In this document: positions 1-7,503 of the stretch, one piece after another
Layout: each line of letters begins with the position of its first letter
How positions within the stretch are numbered: position 1 is the stretch's first letter
DNA from: Flavobacterium aquariorum
Lineage (GTDB): Bacteria; Bacteroidota; Bacteroidia; Flavobacteriales; Flavobacteriaceae
Reading direction: 5' to 3'
Length of the DNA: 64,000 nt
Assembly (NCBI RefSeq): GCF_003254745.1
Contig: NZ_QKXH01000007.1
Location: 186,001 to 250,000 of the forward strand
Translations under genes and position numbers: made by a program
The notes under the pieces: generated by a model
Told to the model about the DNA's origin: nothing
The model's database searches: none
The model's input: the letters and a program-made list of their open reading frames with translations, nothing else

Positions 1-683
1 ATTATAGGACGGGTAAATACAAAGAAAGTGCTGAGAAAAGTTATAAGGTCTATTTATTTGATAAAAAAGACACTTTGAATTTATTTAATGCAGCTTCTTC
101 ATCGATGACGGCTAAGGACTTTGATTCAGCAATAAAATATTATGAAGAATTAAAAAGAATTAATTATTCTGGAAAAGGGGTGATTTACTACGCTACAAAT
201 AAGAAGACAAAAGTAGAAGAAAGTTTTGCTTCTGCAGCCGTTAGGACAGCAAGTATTGCTGCAGGGTTTCATGAAAAACCTAGAGATGAGTTTTCGCCAT
301 CTAAAAAGTTGGAAATTAATAAAAATTTAGCTTTTATATATCTTGAAAAAAATGATGCAGTTAAAGCGGAAATTTGTTATAATAAAGTTTTAGAGTTAGA
401 TCCAAATTATATTGATGCATATATTAATTTAACGTATGTTAAATTGGAGTCTAAAAAGGCTTTAGTTGATCAGATGGCAGCTTTGGGCAATACTCCAAAA
501 GAAATGGAGCTTTATGATCAGTTGAAAAATAAAAAAGATGATTTGGTAAGAAGTGTGATTCCATATCTTAAAAAAGCATTGGTTATTGAGCCTAAAAATC
601 AAGATGTTTTGAAGTCACTTTTAGGCGTTTATAGGTCTTTGGATATGACTAATGAATACAATTCATTAAAAGCAAGTATGTAG
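1..683 (+). CDS. TPR-repeat protein, 5' end outside window
   Basis: The reading frame is open from base 3, so the gene begins before the window and only the last ~226 residues are seen. The visible part has tetratricopeptide-like helical pairs, for example around AEICYNKVLELDPNYIDAY and the final KKALVIEPKNQDVLKSLL. Such proteins are scaffolds for protein-protein contacts, and in Bacteroidota they are often exported. No enzyme motif is seen. The N-terminus, and so any signal peptide, cannot be judged. A strong hairpin follows the stop. The TPR call is good; the role is unknown. Confidence 0.75.
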   Translation, partial: YRTGKYKESAEKSYKVYLFDKKDTLNLFNAASSSMTAKDFDSAIKYYEELKRINYSGKGVIYYATNKKTKVEESFASAAVRTASIAAGFHEKPRDEFSPSKKLEINKNLAFIYLEKNDAVKAEICYNKVLELDPNYIDAYINLTYVKLESKKALVDQMAALGNTPKEMELYDQLKNKKDDLVRSVIPYLKKALVIEPKNQDVLKSLLGVYRSLDMTNEYNSLKASM

Positions 684-710
684 CTTTGTGAGAATAACAA
701 TTATATAAAA

Positions 711-739
711 AAAATGCTAGAAAATATTTCTAGCATTTT
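711..739. terminator. Bidirectional terminator hairpin
   Basis: Perfect 13-bp arms (711-723 and 727-739) with a 3-base loop, an A-run before and a T-run after. It lies between the convergent TPR gene and the NlpC/P60 gene and could end both transcripts. Confidence 0.85.
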
Positions 740-741
740 TT

Positions 742-1503
742 TTATATAATTTTTTTAATTACTCTTAATTTATGAGTGTGTTTGTTAATTTCAGCATTGT
801 AAATTCCTAAATGGTCTAGTCTGTCAATTCTTACCTTTCCGCTTGCGTGAACAATATAGTTATTTTCCATTATTATTCCCACATGGATTATATTTCCTTC
901 GTCATTGTCAAAAAAAGCTAAATCACCAGGTTCACTTTCTTCAATAAAACTTAATGCTTCCCCTTGTGTGGCTTGTTGCGATGCATCTCGCAATAATTTA
1001 TAGCCATTGAGTTTGTAAACCATTTGCGTAAAACCGGAACAATCTATTCCAAAAGGTGTTTTTCCTCCCCATAAATAGGGCGCACTTAAATACATGAAAG
1101 CAGAATTTAGTATATTATTTTTTGGTTTTATTCCGCTTATTTTTGTTCCTTCGAAATCAAAATTATTGATATTGATTTCTGGACAGCTTAAAAAAGATAA
1201 GGAAGCTCCAAGTGGAATGGGAATCAATAAATTGGAAGGTGCTATAATGTATTCTATCAAATCGCCATTAAGGATAATTGCGTCAGACGAAAGTTGGTTG
1301 AAGCAAGATTCTGTAATAGGTTGAAATTGTTTGGTATCTATCCAGCCTTCGTATTCATCATATTGCATTTTTATATAAGACCATTGTTTATGTTGTTCCA
1401 AAACTTCAAAATGTTCTCCAAATAAGACCTGAGAAACAATTTCACTTTTATCACTAGCTTCGGCGCGAAGTGGAATCATGGCTAAATTACAAATCCCAAA
1501 CAT
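742..1503 (-). CDS. C40 (NlpC/P60) peptidoglycan hydrolase with SH3-like domain
   Basis: 253 residues. The C-terminal half is an NlpC/P60 cysteine peptidase: DCSGF holds the catalytic Cys155, HVGI gives His207, and HASGKVR gives the third residue His219. The N-terminal ~60 residues (about 10-60, with 'WSYIKMQYDEYEGWID') look like a bacterial SH3 domain, which in this family binds cell-wall peptide. The family cleaves gamma-D-glutamyl-diamino acid bonds in peptidoglycan stem peptides. No convincing signal peptide is visible, so it may act in the cytoplasm on recycled muropeptides, or the true start may differ. It lies about 105 bases downstream of the thiolase gene on the same strand. Confidence 0.88.
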   Translation of the reverse strand: MFGICNLAMIPLRAEASDKSEIVSQVLFGEHFEVLEQHKQWSYIKMQYDEYEGWIDTKQFQPITESCFNQLSSDAIILNGDLIEYIIAPSNLLIPIPLGASLSFLSCPEININNFDFEGTKISGIKPKNNILNSAFMYLSAPYLWGGKTPFGIDCSGFTQMVYKLNGYKLLRDASQQATQGEALSFIEESEPGDLAFFDNDEGNIIHVGIIMENNYIVHASGKVRIDRLDHLGIYNAEINKHTHKLRVIKKII

Positions 1504-1523
1504 TTATATAAATTAGAAATTAA

Positions 1524-1578
1524 AATAATACGAATCAAAAAATATCTGTAAAAATAGTAATTTTCAATTCGTATTATT
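1524..1578 (-). terminator. Hairpin downstream of thiolase gene
   Basis: Perfect 12-bp inverted repeat (1524-1535 and 1567-1578) with a 31-base A+T-rich spacer, between the thiolase stop and the NlpC/P60 start. It is probably a terminator or mRNA-end stabiliser. The long loop makes it weaker than a classic terminator, and a two-fold protein site is the alternative. Confidence 0.45.
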
Positions 1579-1607
1579 TAATAATTGTATTTTATTTAAA
1601 GTGATAT

Positions 1608-2792
1608 TTATGAAATGTTTCTTTCAATAACAAAGGCAGAAGCGCCACCGCCACCGTTACAAATAGCAGCTGCTCCATATTTTGCATTATTTTGTTTTAA
1701 AACATTTAATAATGTAACAATTATTCTAGCACCTGAACAACCAAGAGGATGTCCTAATGATACGGCTCCGCCATTAACATTTACTTTTTGATTATCTAAT
1801 CCAAGTATTTTTGAATTAGCTAATCCAACAACTGAAAAAGCTTCGTTAAATTCAAAATAATCAATTTCGTCCAAAGTTAAATTGGCTTTTGTTAACGCTT
1901 TAGGTAACGCTTTTGCAGGACTCGTCGTAAACCATTTTGGTTCTTGGGCAGCATCTGCATAACCTCTTATGTAAGCTAAAGGTTTTAAACCTAAAGAAAT
2001 TGCTTTTTCTTCACTCATTAAAATAACTGCTGCTGCACCATCATTTATAGTTGATGCATTCGCTGCGGTAACGGTTCCGTCTTTCGTGAATACTGCATTT
2101 AGTGAAGGTATTTTTTCAAGCGAAACGTTAGTGAACTCTTCATCTTTTGAAATGATTATTGAGTCGCCTTTTCTTTGAGGAACGGCTACAGGAACTATTT
2201 CGTTATCAAATTTTCCTTCACTCCAAGCTTTAGCAGAGCGTTCGTAAGATTGAATTGCAAAATTATCTTGTTCTTCTCTTGATATTTTATATTCTGTGGC
2301 ACAGAGGTCAGCAGCAACACCCATGGCACTATTGTCATACGCATCTGTTAAGCCATCTTTTTGCATTCCGTCAACCATTGTACTGGGTCCGAATTTAGTT
2401 CCGCTTCTCAAATGCATATAATGAGGAATCAAACTCATATTTTCCATTCCGCCGGCAACTACAATTTCGGCGTCTCCACATTGAATAGCTTGCGATCCCA
2501 ACATTAGGGCTTTCATTCCAGAAGCACATACTTTATTAACAGTTGTACATACAACATTATTCGAAAGGCCCGCATAAATTGCAGCTTGACGTGCTGGAGC
2601 TTGACCTACGCCAGCTTGCACGACATTACCCATAAAAACTTCGTCAACTAAATTTGGATCTAATTGTATTTTTTCTAACGCACCTTTAATAGCTATTGCT
2701 CCTAATTTGGGTGCGGCAATTGTAGATAATCCTCCCATAAAACTGCCGATAGGTGTTCTAACAGCAGAAACGATAACAACTCTTTTGCTCAT
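1608..2792 (-). CDS. Acetyl-CoA C-acyltransferase (thiolase)
   Basis: 394 residues, the full length of a type II thiolase. The nucleophile is Cys89 in VNKVCASGMKA; the C-terminal catalytic pair is His348 (GHPLGCSG) and Cys378 (CNGGGGA); NEAFS is also present. It joins or splits acetyl-CoA and acyl-CoA, either biosynthetic (acetoacetyl-CoA) or in beta-oxidation. Sequence alone does not decide which, and no other fatty-acid gene is adjacent. The ATG start follows a good flavobacterial promoter about 27 bases upstream. Confidence 0.93.
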   Translation of the reverse strand: MSKRVVIVSAVRTPIGSFMGGLSTIAAPKLGAIAIKGALEKIQLDPNLVDEVFMGNVVQAGVGQAPARQAAIYAGLSNNVVCTTVNKVCASGMKALMLGSQAIQCGDAEIVVAGGMENMSLIPHYMHLRSGTKFGPSTMVDGMQKDGLTDAYDNSAMGVAADLCATEYKISREEQDNFAIQSYERSAKAWSEGKFDNEIVPVAVPQRKGDSIIISKDEEFTNVSLEKIPSLNAVFTKDGTVTAANASTINDGAAAVILMSEEKAISLGLKPLAYIRGYADAAQEPKWFTTSPAKALPKALTKANLTLDEIDYFEFNEAFSVVGLANSKILGLDNQKVNVNGGAVSLGHPLGCSGARIIVTLLNVLKQNNAKYGAAAICNGGGGASAFVIERNIS

Positions 2793-2818
2793 GTTTATTA
2801 TATGTTGATTTATTATAG

Positions 2819-2848
2819 CAAATTTAAACTTATTTTGTAAAATTCAAA
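2819..2848 (-). promoter_or_regulatory. Flavobacterial promoter for the thiolase gene
   Basis: On the minus strand a TTTG (2845-2848) lies 18 bases before TAAATTTG (2819-2826), which fits the TTTG-N19-TAnnTTTG consensus known for Flavobacterium and Bacteroides. The predicted start of transcription is about 20 bases ahead of the ATG. Confidence 0.65.
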
Positions 2849-3309
2849 TTTTTAATGAATTTAAATTGGGATATATTTAACGAATCTCTGTTTTTGCGTT
2901 GATTTTTGTTTAATTTACTAATAAATGACTTTTCTATTTTGAAGTGTACATTATTTCAATTTGAAAATTTTACATTACTATGTTTCAGGCTTCTTTATTG
3001 CTAGATATGAATGTTTATTTTTTGTTGCAATTTTAGTGTACAGTAAAAGAAGTAAATCATAATATTGGGACGATAGGAGGTTTAATTAATATTCAAAAGC
3101 AATTTAGTGATGTTGTATTAACAACAACAGTTTGTTTTGGGTTTTTAATTGGAAAAAGTAATTTTTTGAACGATAGTTATATCTTTGATAGTGAAGTCAT
3201 TTGAATAAATAGTAGAGAAATATGAAAAAAAAGTTCTAAAATAGTTGTGAGAAACGTAAACATGTCTTAAGTTTGCAACCGCAAAACAGGACACGTTTCC
3301 TGAGGTTTT
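2849..3309. other. Intergenic region before the tRNA cluster
   Basis: A+T-rich and without a convincing gene. An open stretch of about 48 codons (about 3040-3204, +) has no usual start codon and no family I recognise. It probably holds the tRNA cluster promoter and leader; a G+C-richer patch at about 3265-3300 precedes the first tRNA. Confidence 0.4.
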
Positions 3310-3393
3310 GGAGAGGTGCCAGAGCGGTAATGGAGCAGATTGCTAATCTGTCGACGGGTAACCGTCGCCAGGGTTCGAGTCCCTGTCTCTCCG
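3310..3393 (+). tRNA. tRNA-Ser(GCT)
   Basis: 84-nt class II tRNA with a long variable arm (TCGACGGGTAACCGTCG region). The acceptor stem GGAGAGG pairs with TCTCTCC, the discriminator is G, the anticodon is GCT in TTGCTAA, and the T-arm is CAGGG/CCCTG. CCA is not encoded. It is the first of three tRNAs on the + strand, probably co-transcribed. Confidence 0.95.
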
Positions 3394-3471
3394 CAAGTTA
3401 TTTGTGATTAAGAATCATAGCGAGATTCGATATTTTATTATATTTTCATAAATAAATTGATAATTTTTTTT

Positions 3472-3546
3472 CGGGGTGTAGCGTAGCTCGGTTATCGCGC
3501 CTGCTTTGGGAGCAGGAGGCCGCAGGTTCGAATCCTGCCACCCCGA
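3472..3546 (+). tRNA. tRNA-Pro(TGG)
   Basis: 75 nt. The acceptor stem CGGGGTG pairs with CACCCCG, the discriminator is A, and the anticodon TGG lies in the loop between CCTGC and GCAGG. The T-arm is GCAGG/CCTGC around TTCGAAT. CCA is not encoded. Confidence 0.95.
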
Positions 3547-3560
3547 CTAATAAGAATAAT

Positions 3561-3634
<74 letters not shown>

Positions 3635-3680
3635 CTTAAACCAATTTTTAAGTTCATTAAAAATTGGTTAAAACACAGGA

Positions 3681-3713
3681 AACCCGCACTTTACAAAGAT
3701 GCGGGTTTTTTTA
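3681..3713 (+). terminator. Terminator after the tRNA cluster
   Basis: 9-bp arms AAACCCGCA (3681-3689) and TGCGGGTTT (3701-3709) followed by a T-run. Another A+T-rich hairpin (about 3638-3650 with 3656-3670) lies just before it. Both sit inside the element, so the integrated form supplies its own tRNA terminator. Confidence 0.8.
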
Positions 3714-3907
3714 TTCTTCATTTTTATTTTCAAAAACACTCATTATTGCACGAAATTTTATGGCTGATTTGTGGCATTTTACTTTGTCAAAAAAAGCTGC
3801 CACAAAAATCTCTTTAACTTGTTGCTGGTCAACATGTAAAGGTGGTTAACGACTTGATTTTGGGATATTATAATTCGACCTTTATTAACTTATTAAATTG
3901 TTGAATT

Positions 3908-5221
3908 ATGTTAGAAAACAGTTTTGGAATTATCTTCTTTTTGAAGAGTTCTTCAAAAAGTACCAATGAAAGATTTATTTATCTGAGAATTACTGTAAAT
4001 GGTGTGCCTAAAGAAACCTCTACTAAACGAAAGTGGAATGTAAACAGATGGGAGCAGAAAACAGGACGAGCAACAGGAAATAAGGAAGATGCTAAAGCTT
4101 TAAATTTCTTTTTATATTCTCTGGAAATGAAAATAAGAAAGTTTGCAGAACAACTTTCTGAAAAGCAGGAATCTCTTAGTAGCATAAAGTTGATTAATTT
4201 TGTTTTAGGAAAAACCAAGCAGAAAACAACCGTGCTTCAGGAATTTCAGCTTCATAACGATCAAATGCTTGCTTTAGTGAAAAGGGGGGAGTATGCTATC
4301 GGAACTCATGTACGTTTTGAAATATCAAAAAAACATGTTAAAGATTTTATGGGGTATAAATATGGCGTAGAGGACATGGAGTTTAACGAGCTTAATTTTG
4401 AGTTTGTAAAAGAATATGAATTTTATCTTAAGACGGTAAAGAAAAATGCTAATAATACAGCACTTAAATACATTACTAATTTTAAGAAAATTGTTCTTAT
4501 TGCAATGGATAAGGAATTTCTTGTTACAGATCCTTTTAAGCGGTTTAAATGTAAAAAGGTAAAGGTGTCGAAAAAACCTCTAGCAGGTTTTGAATTGTCA
4601 CTGCTGGAGAAGCACAAGTTTTCTACAGCTCGTTTAGGTGTAGTTAGAGATGTTTTTGTTTTTCAATGTTATACCGGTCTTGCATATATTGATGCTTTTA
4701 ATCTTAAGCAATCAGATATAAAAGAAGGTGTTGATGGGGAACAATGGATTTTAACAGAAAGACAAAAGACAGGAAGTCCGATTAACATTCCTTTACTTCC
4801 AAAGGCAGTTGAAATTGTTGAGCGATATAAAAATCATCCTCTCTGTATTGAAAGAGATTCAGTACTTCCAGTGAGTTCAAATCAGAAAATGAATGAGTAT
4901 CTTAAAGAAATAGCAGATTTATGTGGTATTACAAGTACGTTAAATACCCATAAAGCCAGAAGAACCTTTGGGAGTACGGTAACACTGAATAATAATGTGC
5001 CAATCCACATCGTGAAAGAAATGCTGGGACATCAATCAGTTAGCCAAACTGAGCAGTATGCTCTTACTGAACAGATTTCTATCGGGCGTGAAATGACGGG
5101 GCTAAAACAAAGACTGGCAGATAAGGAAGATGTTTCAGGTAAAGTGACTTTACAAACAATTGAGAGGATGGAAAAAGAGTTACGTGATATGAAGGAAAAG
5201 CTAGCCTTATTAAAGTCATGA
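3908..5221 (+). CDS. Tyrosine recombinase / integrase of the element
   Basis: 437 residues. An arm-type DNA-binding domain lies at about 5-90, a SAM-like core-binding domain at about 105-205, and a catalytic domain at about 225-390, with a short coiled coil at the C-terminus (about 405-435). Catalytic residues seen are His348 and Arg351 in HKARRTF, His375 in MLGHQS and Tyr384 in EQYA. The first Arg, usually in TGLR, is Ala259 here (TGLAYID), a departure also known in Bacteroidota integrases related to IntDOT. It should excise and integrate the island at tRNA-Arg. Its position next to the tRNA and its orientation support this. Confidence 0.92.
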   Translation: MLENSFGIIFFLKSSSKSTNERFIYLRITVNGVPKETSTKRKWNVNRWEQKTGRATGNKEDAKALNFFLYSLEMKIRKFAEQLSEKQESLSSIKLINFVLGKTKQKTTVLQEFQLHNDQMLALVKRGEYAIGTHVRFEISKKHVKDFMGYKYGVEDMEFNELNFEFVKEYEFYLKTVKKNANNTALKYITNFKKIVLIAMDKEFLVTDPFKRFKCKKVKVSKKPLAGFELSLLEKHKFSTARLGVVRDVFVFQCYTGLAYIDAFNLKQSDIKEGVDGEQWILTERQKTGSPINIPLLPKAVEIVERYKNHPLCIERDSVLPVSSNQKMNEYLKEIADLCGITSTLNTHKARRTFGSTVTLNNNVPIHIVKEMLGHQSVSQTEQYALTEQISIGREMTGLKQRLADKEDVSGKVTLQTIERMEKELRDMKEKLALLKS

Positions 5222-5400
5222 TTATAAAAAAGGTAGTAGCTCCAAAAGTTTACAGCGATAAATATTTCTTAACAGATTACTGTTATATACATTGTACTAT
5301 AAGCAATACATTTTTTGACAGAGGTCAAATTGAAATGGTATCTACTTTCTCTGAATTAGTACATAACTATTTCAAGGGAGAAATAAATGTACTGTGCTAG
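5218..5400 (+). CDS. Small hypothetical protein overlapping the integrase stop
   Basis: 60 codons whose ATG overlaps the integrase TGA by four bases (ATGA), an arrangement that allows coupled translation. The protein has several Tyr, Phe and Cys residues but no family or motif I recognise and no signal peptide. It could be a small accessory (excisionase-like) gene, but nothing in the sequence shows a helix-turn-helix, and it may be chance or debris. Confidence 0.25.
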   Translation: MIIKKVVAPKVYSDKYFLTDYCYIHCTISNTFFDRGQIEMVSTFSELVHNYFKGEINVLC

Positions 5401-5669
5401 CACAGAAGTTTGGATGATGATTTTGATGAGATTGTACTGAGCGCATAGTTAATATGAATAATAACTAGCTGGCCCAAGAATACTCATTAAAAACTGCACA
5501 AAATCTCAAGACTCTTTGCGGAATTTTTTAGATTATTTGAATAAACGGTTGATGATGCTGAAGGTTTTAGTTCTCTTTAAAAATGGTTAAATGCATTTTT
5601 AATTTTAGGATGCAGATCAACTTTATGGACGTTTCATTTTTAGATAATTAGCTTGTACCTTTTAAATTT
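5401..5669. other. Non-coding stretch between integrase and gajB
   Basis: About 270 bases with no reading frame worth calling and no clear T-run terminator for either convergent gene. Probably junction debris between the recombination module and the cargo. Confidence 0.35.
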
Positions 5670-7499
5670 CTATGGATTAAGAGCAGATATTATGGGCACT
5701 GGGATGGATTGTATTAAAACGTCTGCACCAAATTTTTGTATCAGTTCATCATCGGAAATGCTGTCAGGAAATGCCATAGCCAGCAGATGCTGCGGTCTGG
5801 AGCAGGCAACATAGATTATCCTTTGCTTTTCACTTGGAAATGTAGTTGTCTGGTTAAAATCCTTGAACGTAATACTTTCCTTGCCGCTAACCCTATCAAA
5901 AAAGCACAACATGGCATCCATAGTACTGCCCTTAACCTGATGTACGGTTGTAATAGGAATATTTGTCTTTTTAGAAGCGGGTTTATTAAAATAGTTATCT
6001 ACTGGTTCTTTTTTCAAGTCTTTCATAGTAAACCCATCCATTCTTTGCTTAAAAGTAAAAGCTTCCGAAGCATCAACACCGAATTTATCAGTAAACGCTT
6101 TCAAACAAAGTGTTGTCCAATCTTGTAAAGAATTTGATGTGGCTGGTAATTGATGGAAAAAAATCAATAGTAATGAATTAAAATTTGAATCTGTTTTTCT
6201 TTCATTAAGTAATTCCTGCCTGTCATTATATGGGAGTTTTGGATGTTCTAAAATTGTAACTATAGCTCGTATCTCATTAATGGCATTCCTAACAAGCCCT
6301 GACTGAAAGTGAAAAATAGCTTTTAATATCAATACTGGAATAAATGTTTTCCACGGATTAATATCAGTTGTATTTCCGGTCACTTTATCCTTAAGGGTGT
6401 TCCCTCGTACTACCACATGGCAATTTAAAAGTCCATGATCGATACATTTTTGTTCAAAATGCTCCAAGATGTCCTTAGGGTTTGTGTCATTATACTTATA
6501 GACAATGATGGGTAACTTTCTGTCCTCGACTCCAAGAGAGTTTATTTTTGGATCTTTGGCAGTTCTCATTATACTAAAGCAGTCTATAATACGCTGCACG
6601 GATCTCCTGTTCTCATTTAAAGGCAGCCCATTCCATCCAGCTGCAGTATACTTCGCCGTAAAAAGAGCAGGTTTTGCACTTCTCCATTCGTAAAGGCTCT
6701 GGTAAGGATCCCCTATCATCTCTATATTGGAAAGACCTAAAGATACCAGTACATTAAATATTTCATGCTGAATATCAGAGTTATCCTGCGCTTCATCAAT
6801 CAGCATGTATGGAAATCTTTGGATCAGCAAGTGTCCAATCCGCGGGATATCTCTTAACAAGGTTAGTGCAAAAAAGGCACTGTCAAGGTTTGAAATTAGG
6901 CCTTTCTTTTTTTTGATTTTCATAATTGCTGCGCCGTAAGCCTGAAAATCTGCATCAGCAACATTTTTTGGTACAGTTCCTTTAAAGCTATATCTTCCCG
7001 CGGCATCTATCCATACAGCACTTGGTGCATACGAGCGTGCAAGCTGACTGCCATTTGTTGTTATGAATCCTCGTATTTCTGGTGAAAAAGCTTCCTGCTG
7101 TTTCCCATCCTTTAAATAATATACTTTACAGATACTATCAATTTGTTCTGCACTCTCAGCTATTTTTGGCCTTAGGCAGCCTGTCTCAAGCAGATAGAAA
7201 AAAGGTAAGGTTATGTAAGTATTTACAAAACTGTCAAGTGTAGATACTAAATGCGGGTATTCCAATTGATCACTATAAGATTTGCGGTACTTGTCAAGTA
7301 TTTCGTCTTTGGCATTGTTTGTAAAAGAAAGACAGGCAATGCCGGAATACTTTCCGTAAGTATCCAGACATTCTTTTTTCAACAGGGAAAGTTTGTGTAC
7401 AAGGCATGTCGTTTTTCCGCTTCCAGGACAGGCACTCAGGATAATTTTTCCCCTTGCATCAAAATAAGCCTTTCGCTCTACAGTTATGTCAATTGTCAT
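5670..7499 (-). CDS. gajB: UvrD/Rep-like helicase, GajB of a Gabija system
   Basis: 609 residues, superfamily 1 helicase. Walker A is ACPGSGKTT (23-31), Walker B DEAQD (235-239), motif III GDPYQSLYEWR (263-273), motif V VHQVKG (519-524) and motif VI YVACSRPQHLL (563-573), so all core motifs are present. It starts 4 bases after the OLD-family nuclease gene, the gajA-gajB order. In Gabija, GajB is thought to sense or process DNA ends and stimulate GajA to cut invading DNA. A general repair helicase is possible, but the pairing makes GajB by far the better call. Confidence 0.88.
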   Translation of the reverse strand: MTIDITVERKAYFDARGKIILSACPGSGKTTCLVHKLSLLKKECLDTYGKYSGIACLSFTNNAKDEILDKYRKSYSDQLEYPHLVSTLDSFVNTYITLPFFYLLETGCLRPKIAESAEQIDSICKVYYLKDGKQQEAFSPEIRGFITTNGSQLARSYAPSAVWIDAAGRYSFKGTVPKNVADADFQAYGAAIMKIKKKKGLISNLDSAFFALTLLRDIPRIGHLLIQRFPYMLIDEAQDNSDIQHEIFNVLVSLGLSNIEMIGDPYQSLYEWRSAKPALFTAKYTAAGWNGLPLNENRRSVQRIIDCFSIMRTAKDPKINSLGVEDRKLPIIVYKYNDTNPKDILEHFEQKCIDHGLLNCHVVVRGNTLKDKVTGNTTDINPWKTFIPVLILKAIFHFQSGLVRNAINEIRAIVTILEHPKLPYNDRQELLNERKTDSNFNSLLLIFFHQLPATSNSLQDWTTLCLKAFTDKFGVDASEAFTFKQRMDGFTMKDLKKEPVDNYFNKPASKKTNIPITTVHQVKGSTMDAMLCFFDRVSGKESITFKDFNQTTTFPSEKQRIIYVACSRPQHLLAMAFPDSISDDELIQKFGADVLIQSIPVPIISALNP

Positions 7500-7503
7500 T
7501 GAA

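Noticed and set aside
3664..3849. 61-codon + strand frame after tRNA-Arg
   Set aside because: It runs through the tRNA terminator hairpin and has no coding character.
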